Assembly (NCBI GenBank): GCA_032622095.1
Contig: CP136063.1
Coordinates: forward strand, 179,471,956 to 179,535,955
DNA: 64,000 nucleotides
Reading direction: 5' to 3'
Source of the DNA: Siphonodentalium dalli
Lineage: Eukaryota > Mollusca > Scaphopoda > Gadilida > Siphonodentaliidae
The notes beneath the pieces are model-generated. The model worked only from the letters and a program-made list of their open reading frames with translations, did no database searches and was not told where the DNA came from. Positions 11,580-23,940 of the stretch are shown piece by piece (positions within the stretch are counted from its first letter, which is position 1; each line of letters begins with the position of its first letter). Both the position numbers and the translations under genes were made by a program.

Positions 11580-13370
11580 ATCGTTCAATTCAATTTTATA
11601 ATAGTACCACAAACTAAGGCTAGCCTTAGTGAAAAAATGTACAGCAAAGTGACTGGAACAGTTTCCAATTTCTATTAATTTTGCCGGCATGTTTCCCAAG
11701 AAAATGGCCAGTAGCTGTGAGTTATTCAAGGAATCGAGAAAAATGAATGATTCTATCTGGAATGTGTTAAGGATATCGTGTCGTTGGATTTGGGAGGAAT
11801 TTGCGAGTCATCTGTGGCAGTGTATTCTACGTATCTATCCCGAAATTGGGAAACGAGTGCTCTTGTCTCTATTGATGTCTAGAATATCCATTTTATGTAT
11901 CCGTATTGTGGTGGTCAATTTCAAATCGAAGTCACTGTACTCTAACAGCTGTGAAAAGCGTGACCTACACGTACATCTAGCAATGACAATATATTCTTAT
12001 CTTGGGACTGGGCTAACCAAATACAAATTCCAGCAGTGGTCGGCCAAGTTAGCCATATCCAGAACATGCATGGCTGCCATTGGCTGACCCTAGAGTACTT
12101 CTGCAGTGGTGACCAGATTACCTATATCCGATATCCCGGAATTATGGTGCAGATCGAGTGCACCAATATCACCCATGCACACCCTGAAACTAGGCAACCA
12201 ATGTGCCAGGTTCCAGTGATGAACAGATTGCCTGTATTCTGGAATCATATGATCATTGTGCACATCTTCACTTATGATCAAATTCCACATACACGTGTGG
12301 ACCAGTGTCCCCATCTATGAAGGTGGTCCGATATCTCACTCACGGAGACTGAACAATTCGTCAATTCTGTAATTTCAGGACTTTGTCTGGTAGGACCAAC
12401 TCTTAAGCATGAAACTTGTTTAATTTTGATAATAAAACCACCAAATTCTCTTCAGTATATTATGAAGAATATTAGCAAGGTATAGCCAATGTAACTTGTA
12501 TTGCCATTGCCAAAGAAAGTAACCTGATTCATGCCAACATTCCGCCTACACTTTCATGGTCAAGCCATTTGGAAGTTTTGTGTCAAATTTGTAGCAGCAA
12601 AGTGGAATAATCCAATCTTCTGATAAGATTTTCTTTTGTGAAACGCTATTCATGCAGTAGGAGAATATAGGAGATTCAAATGTTTCCGTGTGTCTTGATT
12701 GAAGTCAATTAAGCATATCGGCGGTTGCATTGTGGACATGTCGCTTACCACCAGATTATGTTTACACATTCTGCTACAAATTGGGCCGATATCTCAAAAC
12801 GTGTAGCTTTGGCGCCGTAAATCACACGACTTCTCCTGCCAAGTGTGTATCCATAGCAAGTATACCACAGTAGCACATGTTACAAGTTAAACGAATGTTT
12901 GGCTGAACCTGGCCATTATCACCTCCTTCAATGAAATCAGTAGAAATGGTAATTTATTTATCACAGAGAGGGGTACGTACCATTCTAATGCCTTCTTTCT
13001 TCAAATTGGTATTTTGCCCCAACGACTGTGTTATTGGCACTCATGACTGAAAAGATCTTTTTTTCTCAAAACACATTGATGACAGATCTTGAAACATGCT
13101 GTCAGGAGTTGAATATGATTTCGATAAATCGCCGACTTGACTTTATTCAGTTTAATTTTCAAAACAGGTATACATTTTGACTAAGTACTACATGCGACAA
13201 GCGTATGGTATGAACTGTATTAGCTTATGACAATACAATATTAATGGGATGAATATAATAATTTAAAAAAATGGTGTATCTTCGTTGATAAGTGCCGTGT
13301 GTTGGTGAGACATGGGTTCTAATTCTGCTCATTGGATCTTTTATTCATCCTAATAAGGTATTTGATAGTG
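11580..13370. other. Non-coding stretch with faint ~90-105 bp internal repeats
   Basis: Around 12020-12300 three diverged blocks share an order of CAGTGGT, CCAGATTACCTATATCC, GAATTATGGTGCAG and GTGCACC-like words. An open frame at 11689-12087 has no recognisable domain and no splice or promoter context that I can support. Confidence 0.35.
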
Positions 13371-14346
13371 CTAAATATATACACGGTGGAATCATGTAGA
13401 ACAAGAGCCAGAATATTTAAGCGATAGCTGGAAGACGTAAATTTCCCAATGATCTTGCTATATTCTTAAATATAGCCCTTGGCAACCAGTGCTGGGTTGA
13501 AATAAATTGACGTAGACTATACCACATATAATTATCCGATTCCAAAGTGAGTATGGTCAAACTATTGGCAACTTGTTAATTCTCAACCAGCTGGATACGC
13601 TTCGTAGCACACATGCCACAGTTGGTTGAACATAGGCTTGCTCTCAGTCACGGGTGTGTGCCCATTTGGACTATTCGATGAAATAGGTACCACACTGTGG
13701 TGATTACTCTCGACTGCTAGCGGTTGAGCAACAATTTCAAAGTATGCCCAAGACAATTGTTGATTGTAAGGAATATTTAGAGAGCCTCGGGTCATGGTGG
13801 AACAAACTTGAATAATATACACAGACATAGGCTAGGCAATCAGTTTCTCCGAATGGGTTGTTCGCCCATTGCACATCCCAAATTGGGTTTAACTAAATAA
13901 ATTGTGGTTACTACACAAAGTATAAAAATTTGGACGCTTGTATTTTAATGATAATCTCCTCTCTAGTAGTAGATTGCAATACACAGCTATAAGTGGTGAT
14001 GGGGGGGGGGGGGGGGGTAAGATTAAATATACGTATGTGGCATATTTTTTTATTCTAAGTGCAGATGCCCGTAACAGCTTTTGTTATATTCATATCTGGG
14101 CCTCTGTCCATGATCTTTGTGAAATATACACGTTCCTGACTAAGTGATGGTATTTAATTTTGTTTAACACACAGTGCACATCGGGTTATCAAAGTCTCAG
14201 AAGAGATCAAGTCACATTTACCAAGAGAAATCAGGAAATTTTGAAGATTCAATATGCATGTAGATGCACAGGGCTTTGAGGGCCATTGTATATACATGTC
14301 ATGTCGAAACAAGAATAACCAAAGTTGGACCCAGTCTCCACTATAC
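13371..14346 (+). repeat. Duplicated block A, copy 2
   Basis: Direct copy of 61-1037. A G-tract near 14001-14017 is much longer than its partner near 690. The block passes without interruption into block B at ACTATACATAACATGG. This provides the intact arrangement against which X1 appears as an insertion. Confidence 0.85.
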
Positions 14347-15225
14347 ATAACATGGATATGCTAAATTATATTTTCCGATTCAGTACACCACATCCAGTAC
14401 ACACATGCGTACTGATTAGTTATGCAAACAACTCTCGATCCCCAGGACTCAATAAATTTATGCTTTTTGTGCGACGTAGAAGACTAGAGCACACAATCAA
14501 GAAAACAACTCAAAGCTGGTGTCTTTCAAGTGCGGCATTAGCTTAATCGGGTTTACTTTGAGTGTTTACTTTGACAGTTACTGGTGATGGCATGGCCATG
14601 TTGAGCTATCTCAATGTTCTGAAAACGTTCATCTGTAAGAAATCATCAGCCACATATAGCGTTACTCAGTACAGCTTCTCCGAAATATAAACAAGAATGT
14701 TACCAGAAAAAAATGATTTATTGTGGTTTAATGTTGTTGCGGTCGATAGCCCATATCACGAATAATGCAAAACCATTCCCGCAGCCAGAATATGTTTAAA
14801 TTTAAACATAATAACTTTTTGATTTCCGTAATCATTGAGCTATTTTTTTGTGATTTATTTCCTGAGCAAATGTTCTGCAAATTCCTGCATTGCTTCTATG
14901 AAGAAGTGTCAATATTTTACTGCTTATTTTACTGCTTATAAATATAATCAGCGTCTCCGAGAGTCAAGGCTAAATAATGATTTTGGCATTAATTTTGGGC
15001 GATATTTTAGCTACTACAAAAATTTTCAAGTGTGTGTCACCAATCTAACACTTTCTATACATTTTCCGCATTTTGGCTGGCCTATGTTTATGAACTGATA
15101 ACTGTATTGTAATGCGCATGTCGACTGGTTAAATATGTAGTTAAATTTGTTTTCTTTTTGTCTCCAGTTGTCATTTATATCAGATTTAAATTGATTTAGA
15201 GAGTCAGCATCTATGCAGATATATC
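14346..15225 (+). repeat. Duplicated block B, copy 2
   Basis: Direct copy of 5692-6610, directly joined to block A copy 2. Similarity ends at AGCATCTATGCAGATAT, shortly before block C1. Confidence 0.8.
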
Positions 15226-15364
15226 ACAGCTTGTTCCTGCAGTCTATTGTCCGGTAACTGAACGTGTTTTGTGGGAATTTCTTGTTACGCCACCTGTGGT
15301 GTTTCTAGCTTCTGTGAGTTTGATATTGTGTGGTGTACAGGGCGAATGTATTCTTGGAGATTTT

Positions 15365-15800
15365 GTGTACCTTACTTAATCGTACCGATATAATCACGTA
15401 GATGCCGAAATTGTAACGTTAACGCCACCGGTGTATAATATGTTTATGAAAATATGATAAATCGTATCGATAGAGTCAGGACAGGCTGAAATTGTAAACT
15501 TAAAGTCACCGGTGTAATAATATGTTGTTGAAAATATAAATAATTTGATAGACTGAAAATAATATATAACCCATTGGGAGCCCCTGATGTATTCTTGTTT
15601 GTACCTTACTCAATCGTACCGATATAATCACGTAGATGCTTAAATTGTAAAGTTAACGCCACCGGTGTATAATACGTTTTTGAAAATGTGTTAAATCGTA
15701 TCGATAGAGTCAAGACAGGCTGAAATTGTAAACTTAAAGTCACTTGTTGTTGAAAATATAAATAATCTGATAGACTGAAAATAATGTGTAACCCATTGCG
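15365..15800 (+). repeat. Two-unit tandem repeat (~235 bp) within C1
   Basis: Both units start with a TACCTTACT(C)AATCGTACC-type sequence and contain GCCACCGGTGTATAAT, CAGGCTGAAATTGTAAAC and GATAGACTGAAAATAAT in the same order. The same two-unit structure is present in C2 (40665-41100), so it predates the C duplication. Confidence 0.8.
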
Positions 15801-17339
15801 AACCCCTGGTTTAGTGAAGTGCATTGTGGGAAGTTTAATTGTGATTCTCCTACATCTTTATTTTCTGGAATTATCACCAAGATTTCTCCACTCTATTCTG
15901 TTAAAATGTACCCTGATCGGTCATATTCTTTTGATAATTCTATCTAAATACATCTTAGCTACTATTCGGATCTGCTGTCCCGGTCGAAGGAGGTTTAGTT
16001 TGACCAAAACGGCTATTGACAAAAGTTTTTTTTACAAAAATTGAGCATACTCGATGACCCGTAGGCCGTACACGCTGTAAATTTGTTATCGAAAACAAAT
16101 TCAATTTCTTCCATCTAAAACATAATTACGCGCTGAACTCTGTCATTTTAAGAATATAGTAGTATTATACACATACACACCAAGTTTCAGCTCAAAATTT
16201 TGGAAAAATGACAGTTTTATAGACATAAATCGATTTTAATGGCAAATCCGATGTTAAATTTTATTATCGAAAAAAAAAATTCATTTCTTCGATCTAGGAA
16301 ATAATTACGTGCTGTACCCTGTCATATTTGACCGGTTCTACCTGATAATTGTGTGACAGTACAGTCGCGTTACTTTATACGTCAACATTGGTCATTATCA
16401 CTCGACAAATTTATTTTGGTCTATCGTATCAACCCCTATTTCCCCCGCGTAGCCTGACTAAGTGTCTTTATCGCTCCACTAATTTGTATCGTTTCATCGG
16501 TATGAATTCCATATCCAATTATCCACATATAACCAACCCAACCTCTAATCCCGGTCCAATTTATTTATTTCTTTCATCGGTATATAGTCATGTTACGTAA
16601 TATTTTATCTCGTGATACTTGTACTTATATGTCTATGGTATTACTATAGTATGCCGTATATGTATATCAATTGCTATTCCTTTCTATATAATCCTGGTGC
16701 CAACTATAGAGATAATTTCAGACCCCCCCCCCCCAATTTTATATAATTGCTGCTTTAGTACAGTCGATCACGATGCATTACATGGCAACATCGATCCACT
16801 AATTTATGTCAGTTCATCAACTTCATCGGTACAAACCCCTTTTTTCTCCGAGTCCATATAACCAACCCAACATCTTATAGAACTCCATAAATGACTATTC
16901 TGGCACTATATAGAGATGACTAAGATTCTGACACCCCCCTATTTTATAGCCTTGTTGCAACAGTAGAGTTGATATGCATAATATGTCAACATTGGTCGTT
17001 ATTGCTCTACAAATTTATATCGGTTCAACCCTTAGTTCCCTGTATCGCCCACCCCTCCCTCAATTTATTTTTTTCATTTGTATTATAGTCTCGTCACATA
17101 CACATTTTATCTTTTGTAACTTTTGCTTCAACGCGTCGAGATCCGCTGCAGACAATACAAAACTGACAACATTTTGAAATGTAAGCAGGCTTCAAACTCA
17201 TCTTATCCAAGAAAAACTCTGGTTACATAAAACATTTGTGTATAAGGTGTACGCGCATTTGTTGCGTTAAAAACCAAAGGTCCCAAGTCAAGGTCCAAAT
17301 CCCCAACACACTGATGTGAGGTTTAACTCCATCTACATA

Positions 17340-17814
17340 CAGTAATGTCCAAAGTAATTCATCACTTAACCACAGCAAAATTGTGTGTATTTTTTCATGA
17401 TTCTAAATCCTGAAAAATTACCCATAATTATGCTGTGGTTAAAGGGTCAATTACTTTGGGCATTACTGTAACCAATATAAGGATTTGAGGTTTAATGATA
17501 ACTCAATCATCATACAGTAATGTTCAAAGCAATTGACCACTTAACCACAGCAGAATAATGGGTAATTTGAGGATTGTAAATGCTGAAAAAATACATAATT
17601 CTGCTGTGGTTAAGTGGTCAATTACTTTGGGCATTACTGTAACCAATATAAGGATTTGAGGTTTAATGATAACTCAATCCTCATACAGTAATGTCCAAAG
17701 TAATTGACCACTTGACCACAGCAAAATTATTGGTAAATTTTCAGGATTTCAAATCCTGAAAAATTACCAATAATTCTGATGTGGTTAAGTGGTCAATTAC
17801 TTTGGGTATTACTG
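17340..17814. mobile_element. Tandem array of three mariner-type palindromic MITEs
   Basis: Three near-perfect palindromes at 17340-17468, 17515-17639 and 17686-17814. Each begins CAGTAATGTCCAAAG (or TTC) and ends with its complement, ...TTTGGGCATTACTG, and each is flanked by TA. CAGT termini and TA flanks fit Tc1/mariner-derived MITEs. The units are separated by the same ~46 bp spacer (ACCAATATAAGGATTTGAGG...), so the array grew by tandem duplication, period about 171-175 bp, rather than by three insertions. Confidence 0.8.
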
Positions 17815-18450
17815 TAACCAATACAAGGATGTGAGGTTTAATGAGAACTCCATCCATATAACTAATAATTATGTGTGAAAATTAAAACAAAATAAATTCC
17901 ATGATGGCGTCCAATATGGACTGCCTAATTCTGCTCCAAAACATGTATATTCAATATATGGATGTTTATTGGGGGAAACCGATTATTTCAATGATATTTT
18001 CATTAACTGGAATCAAACCCCGACTTACGGGAGCGTGCGACTGTATCTTAAGCATATGTGCCTATTTAATGAGCCAACAATTGGAATCCCAACAGAGAAG
18101 ATTGGCGTGGGTCCCTTGCGCGATCTGACCATCGAAAACTATTTAGACATCTCAAGACACGTAAGACCCAATAAGTTAATATACAGAATAGATACATCTA
18201 TTGCCTGAGTGACTAATATTTATATTTGTTACAATGAGGTCAAATAGTTGCGAAGCCAGCACCACAATTCTTTCCCTCCATAGTAAATCTTAAAACAACT
18301 TCTAAAGAATTAATAATTCACCTTATATTTGGTATGAAGCGTCCTTGGTTAACTGGAGTTCAGATTTGTTAACATAACGTCACCAAGGTAATTACTTGCG
18401 AAGCCACAGCCACAACTATTTCCCTCCATAGTAATTCTCAAAACAACTTC

Positions 18451-19589
18451 TTAACCCTTTGAACCCTGACGCCCTACAACGACCGACACCCTGACCCTGG
18501 GCTCCTCGTGGGATTTTCCTTTAAATTTTATAGTGTCTTGTTGGATGATGTTGGTTATGTTTAATTTGTGACACAGGTATGAAACTTTACAGGTTCCCCC
18601 CCCCCATTGATCACTGATCATTATAAAATCGGAAGACTTTGCCACGCGGCAGCGTCTTGGTAACGGTTGCTAGGCAACTACCCCGAATTGACTGGAAAAG
18701 GCAATTATAGCATGGTATGTCATAACTCAATGCCAGTGATTGTGTTTTTGATGACGATAATACCCTAATGTGAAATTTGAGATACATCGGACAAGAATTT
18801 AAGAGAGATCGAATGAAATTAATTATTTAAGGTAGCAACGGCTGCTAATCAAGTACCACAAATGAACGGATGACACCACTGCACTAACCATTAAGTGGTA
18901 GTGTTCCCTTAATTTATACAATATCTAGTCGCATAATGCTGTATATGTTCAATGGTGGCACCTGTTTGAAATTGTGGATACATATGTATGTTATGCATGG
19001 ACTATTTTATGATCATTAAAACATAAGGACACTTTGCCACCCAATCTCTCCTTAGTAACGGTTACCAGACAACTACCCGGCATTAGCAAGAAACTGCAAT
19101 TATGATGCAGCTATTATGTCCTATATATAACACCACATTTCGCTTAAAACGCATGTTTTTGTCATTTACAACCTATGTTCTGCGCATGCGCATATATTCC
19201 TACCCGATACTATAGCGGGTAGACATTCCATATACACACCATGACCACCGCCGATGTCTATGGGGCCATTTAAACATATATTAGTGGGTATGTCGTGCAT
19301 AAGTACGCTATAAACCATTTATTTCGCTGCTCTGCGCATGCGCCAAGAAATCAACTTGATATGCGATCGAGGCCCTTCACCATATAAATATAATTTGAAC
19401 AGGCTTTTTATATTTGATATATATAACTAGAGTTTAGACGTCGATTTGTTATTGAATCGCATAGCTATAAACTATAAACACGTGGCGGTCGTTATAATGG
19501 CCGGTTCAGCGGCCGGTATACCGACCGCTAGGGTATATGGAGGTTCACCAAGCGGCCGGTATTCCGGCCGCTGGGGTTCAAAGGGTTAA
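18451..19589. mobile_element. piggyBac-like non-autonomous element with TTAA target duplication
   Basis: The 1131 bp element (18455-19585) has perfect 12 bp termini, CCCTTTGAACCC and GGGTTCAAAGGG, flanked by TTAA on both sides. The paralogous block C2 has a single TTAA at 43783-43786 and no insert, giving a direct filled/empty comparison. TTAA targeting and CCCTTTG-type ends are hallmarks of piggyBac. There is no transposase frame. The right end carries two copies of a GC-rich palindrome (GCGGCCGGTATNCCGNCCGC) about 50 bp apart. An internal direct repeat with GTAACGGTTNCNAGNCAACT occurs near 18660 and 19055. Confidence 0.9.
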
Positions 19590-19789
19590 GAACAATTGAC
19601 CAGGTCAGTCGCGCAATTATTGGAAGAGCCACGGTCAATAATTTTTTTTAAAAACCAAATGTTACATTTAAATTATTGCTTTATTTAACCGAAACAAAAA
19701 TGAGAAAATTAACTTTTACTACTTGCTAAATTTTATCTTTTAATTATTTCATTTAAATTTTAGTATTTACAGTATACTATGTCCAAGTC

Positions 19790-20390
19790 TTTATAATCTG
19801 TTGAGTGACCCCACAGTCGTTTACTTTGTTAGTAATAATTTGAAGGATTACTTGTTTAAACGCAATTGTTATCAAAATATTTTATGTATTTTTTATAATT
19901 TCTATTTATATGTAATACCATAATCTTGGTGGCGTTACCATTTCTGACTATGGTTTTCTTGTTCTATCTTGTCCTGCTTATTGTCAGCCTGTGTCCTCTT
20001 AGTCTATCGTCGTCTCTTAGGTTTTGTGACTGCCACTGTGCTTCATCTAGATCGTTCATAATTTTATATACCTGGATCGTATCCGATTTCTCTCTCCTAT
20101 ACTCTAGTACCAAGGTATTTCAATATTTCGTCATATAACTTGTCCTTGGTGGAATAAATTAATTTGGTCACTTTTCTTTGATCACTCTCCATATTGATGA
20201 TTTATCTTTCTTTGGGTGAGGACTATGAGGATCCCATACTGATGACCCGTACTCAAATGTTGGCCTCACAAATGACATGTACAAAATTAGGAGCATATTT
20301 TCATCCACGTGTTTAAAAGTCCTCCTCAGCAGGCCCAGCTTTTGGTTTTTAAATTTCATACTACGTTCTTTAAACTAGATTGTTTAGGGA
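19790..20390 (-). pseudogene. Decayed CR1/L2-like LINE, C-terminal reverse transcriptase remnant
   Basis: Reading the minus strand from about 20359, the frame gives KLGLLRRTFKHVDE, then MSFVRPTFEYGSSVWDP, the region after the catalytic domain in CR1/L2/jockey-type reverse transcriptases. A second frame continues with QRRKVTKLI-like text, KDKLYDEILKYLG, and a third with LEYRRE, DTIQVYKIMNDLD and RGHRLTIS. Three frames in one colinear protein mean at least two frameshifts plus stops. It differs in sequence from the LINE at 29.6-34.4 kb and so represents another family. The end of segmental duplicate C1 lies within it. Confidence 0.8.
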
Positions 20391-20810
20391 TTGGAAGTAG
20401 CTGATCGAAACAAAGGAACAACAACATTCACTGCCAAAATAATCATAAGGCATTAATAATAAGGGGAAAATACAATTTACCACCAGTTCCAAATATTAGA
20501 AACGGATATAGAAGATATGAGTGTGTAATTTGTCTATTTTTCCAATTCAAGTCACAATTTTGACAGCCATTTTGCTATTGGACTACCATTTTTCCTGTAA
20601 CATTTAGTACAATGTAATAGCATCCCAACATGTATACATTAAATTTTGTATACAATTTATAAGATATTCTCGTCAATAAAACGGATTAAACTGAGTAAGT
20701 TCATATTTTTTACACGTCGGCCATGTTGGCCGCCATCTTGAATTCCAGGAAATGCTCAAGAAATTGAAGCACATACCATCCAGAATCACAATCCACAGAG
20801 AGAAAAAACT

Positions 20811-21060
20811 TTAAAGATGCATAATCCGAATTAGCGCTCGCAAAATTACTATTTCCTTGGAATCGGGGGTATAAAATATTGATTCGAGTCGAGGAACCCA
20901 CCCGTCAAAGCTCAGAGTGATCAGATATCGATGTTTGAAATCTATTATTTTTCAATTTTAGGTGGCCCAGTAAACAGTCGACGAGAATACGGTCTCGGTT
21001 CAAATTGCGGATGAAGGTGGATAACTCTAAAATCAAGTGGCTTTTTTGTGTCAGATATTT
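20811..21060 (+). mobile_element. TTAA-flanked MITE family D, copy 1, left half
   Basis: Starts TTAAAGATGCATAATCCGA and follows the same order as copies at 28730-29152 and 55318-55756, including TTCGAGTCGAGGAACC and AGAGTGATCAGATATCGAT. It is cut at ATTT by the 6.3 kb element; the right half resumes at 27366. Confidence 0.85.
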
Positions 21061-21503
21061 CGCGACCTGATTTCCATTCAGTCCTAAGTGACATGCTGGT
21101 ACGAAACGTCCGTATGAGTATCGTTGGAATCGGCATCTAATTCCGCGTCTAACGGTACCGGCCCCTAAGCGGTATCTTCTTTTTTTTCGCGGTGATATTA
21201 GCTATTCTTTTCTGTCCGTTCTGCATAAAAACACTATTTCTTAGAACCATTATGTCCTATAATAAAACATACTTATAAAGCCAGTTATATCCTGTCATTT
21301 AAAAACAAAGATGAATTCTATCTTGAGTTTCAGACACAACAGATACTTATTCAGATCGATGTTGTTCTATGTGCAGTTCGGCTTTACGAACTGTCACTTA
21401 CTACTGAAATATTTTGCTAAATTCTCTCACATCGAACAGGTTGCAACTCAAGTTGCGTTCGAACAGAGAAAAATTTTCCCGCGAAAAGAAACACACGTAG
21501 TCG

Positions 21504-23523
21504 ATGAGATATTGGTCGACCTCTGCACCCCAGGACTCAACTTCACCCCACTAATTTTCTTTCTTAATGTCTCCTCTAATTTTTTTCGGTTGAACAAAAA
21601 GTGGCCGCAGAGACTCCAGATAAGATGGCGTCCATCATGGCGTCCATTTTTTTTATATGCACCAGGTCTAAATTTGATCGCCGTTATCGTAAAGATTATA
21701 TCAAATGCGGTCTTGTTTTCTGCTCGATTCGTTATGCCAATATATGACCCTTACAAATTAGCCAAAAGTGCGACACCATAATCTAATATGGCGGCCAAGA
21801 TGGCCGCCGAAATGTGAAAATATGCTATTTATCTGACATTTCACCACTTTTTGTTTGTCTCTATATATTGGCATCTTGGCCTGAATTTATACATTTATCG
21901 TATAGAAGAATCATTGACGAACACAACGGGATCATAATATATATTAATTGTGGGATATTTTTGTCCGATATCACGGTTTCCCAAATGCCGATATAATAGG
22001 TCAAAGTCGAATCGACGCTAATAACGCGATGTAATGTTTCGAATCAATGAAAGTTATTGCTATCATAACAACACCCATGCATATATGTGCAGGAGATAAT
22101 CGAGCTATGATTCCTCTTATACCTGAGTTGAGGAATATTCACCCAAATCCAAGATGGCGGCCAAAATGGCCACCAGAAATAGAAAAATTGCCGAAAATCG
22201 CTGATTTTAACATCAGTGAGCGTTATTGTCACGACAACTCCACACCTGCTTATTATTGTGAATTGGGAACACTTAGACGAAGAACTGTCATTGTACCAGA
22301 TCCAAATAAAATTTTCCAAAATGGCGCCACAATGGCACCGAAATGTCCTCATATTCACATCATTGGATACTATTGTCGAGACAACTCCACCCATGCTTAC
22401 AGTTGAGTTGGAAATACTGAGGTACAGGAATTTTTTTCTCCAAATCGAACATGGCGGCCAAAATGGCCACCGAAATTTTAAAACAGGCCTACATTCCTTA
22501 ATTTCCTATACTTTCTTACGATGGGCGTTAATGTTTCGCGATTTCTACCCCCCATTACATGTTGAAATGGAATACTGATATGAAGTATTCATTTGAGTTT
22601 GGCAATTGATACTCACAGTCAAGATGGCGGCTAAATTGGCGGCCAGAAATTGAAAAAGAAATCGATATTTTCACATACTAATTTCAACGTTTTGTCATAA
22701 TATCAATATGTGTGGACGAAACTGTACATAAACAATCTATTAGTTTAACGTAATACGTATCAAAATGCATAAAATGGGTCGTATCCTTCTGGAAAGTCGA
22801 AAACCCACCATTAATATCGCGATGTGGCATTTCGAAATACATTCTCCACTTAGCACCGATAATGGCCGTAACCGTAGGTGCGCCGAATAGTAATATTAGA
22901 ACAATTACCTGATAACAGATTCTGATTTGCCACATCACGTCCATAATTATCTGGACCAGCTTCCATTTCTTTGTCTGGTAAATCTGGGTCGCTCACACCG
23001 ACAAAGTATTCAACACCTCCAGGGAGAAGGGTCCCTCTAATCATAACGTTTCAAACAATTCATTCTCCGGTGTCTAGCTTGCGATTTTAAATATGCTAAA
23101 TATGGGATTTGTGCGTCATCTTGAACTAGAAAGGCATATGGTCGATGAGTATACAAGCTTGCATAATGCCATCTCTATGTATGTGTCTCATACCCCATGG
23201 GGATAACGACATGTACACATGGCGAACCAATTAGCTAGTCGCTTCTCAATAGATGGTTCAACTCACAAACTTAGCGAACGCATTGGCATATGTGGACAAC
23301 TTCGGCATTTGTTTCGAAGGTTGCTAGCTGTCTCATTCCCTTGGACAGATGTATATCTGCTAATGAGAAGACCATAATGTACCGACTACCCACACTTCTT
23401 GACCATGATCCTAAGAAAACTGTGTGATGTCCCGCAGTCGTCTCGTCGAATAGCTCCCAGCAGAGAAGAACAATACTCGCGGTGTTAGTTTGTGGACATA
23501 CACCATGATGGTGGGAATGAAAT
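21504..23523 (+). repeat. Left arm of the large inverted repeat
   Basis: From GAGATATTGGTCGACCTCTG onwards this arm pairs with the reverse complement of 23941-26753, allowing for the 656 bp insert there. Pairing is imperfect but continuous, with small indels. Its first ~2/3 contains degenerate ~130-175 bp units, each carrying AAGATGGCGGCCAAAATGGC or a variant (about 21789, 22152, 22319, 22451, 22624). A third, partial copy lies at 63642-63860, showing that the arm sequence is itself a dispersed repeat. Confidence 0.75.
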
Positions 23524-23940
23524 AAATTGGCTATGGTAAAATGGTCGGAATGGTGATGTTGCCAAGAAATCACTTGTTGTACCCAACGTATGTTGAACTG
23601 AATGCAAGATCTCATCAACGTAACATTCCTCTGGGTGTTCTTCGTGTTGAACATTTCACCCTTGTGCTGATGTCATTTGTACTTTCTTGAACCATACCGA
23701 CCACCACCCAGTGTGTGTATGACATATCAACCAACTATGAAAGGCATCGTCTTTAAGACTACACCACAGTCTGGGTGGGGCTTATATAGTAGTAGCCAGT
23801 GGTACACGCCTGGTCCAGTTGATTGTGAACGGCTTCCAAACGGATGGTAACAATCTTAGCATACAAGGAAAGCAAAGCCACACATGAGATCATGTCTGAA
23901 TCTAAAACATACCCGAAGAAGGCGGTGCAGTCATGGTCCA
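23524..23940. other. Loop of the large inverted repeat
   Basis: About 0.4 kb that does not pair between the arms. It contains the ends of two minus-strand open frames (23271-23654 and 23759-24259). Parts of both frames lie in opposite arms and merely mirror one another, so I do not call them genes. Confidence 0.5.

Larger units (their letters stand above)
15287..19968 (+). repeat. Segmental duplicate C1
   Basis: Matches 40580-44165 in the same orientation from TTACGCCACCTGTGGTG to GACTATGGTTTTCTTGTT. C1 is longer mainly because it carries the piggyBac-like insertion at 18455-19585. The right breakpoint falls inside a decayed LINE fragment, so that C2 carries only its tail. No conserved protein frame is apparent across the pair. 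Confidence 0.85.

Noticed and set aside
17340-17814. CRISPR-like array (repeat-spacer look)
   Set aside because: Repeats are ~129 bp palindromes, the spacers are identical to each other, and the genome is eukaryotic.
21311-21781. A 156-codon frame at the left of the 6.3 kb element
   Set aside because: Crosses the boundary between unrelated left flank and arm repeat; no motif; not retained in the right arm.
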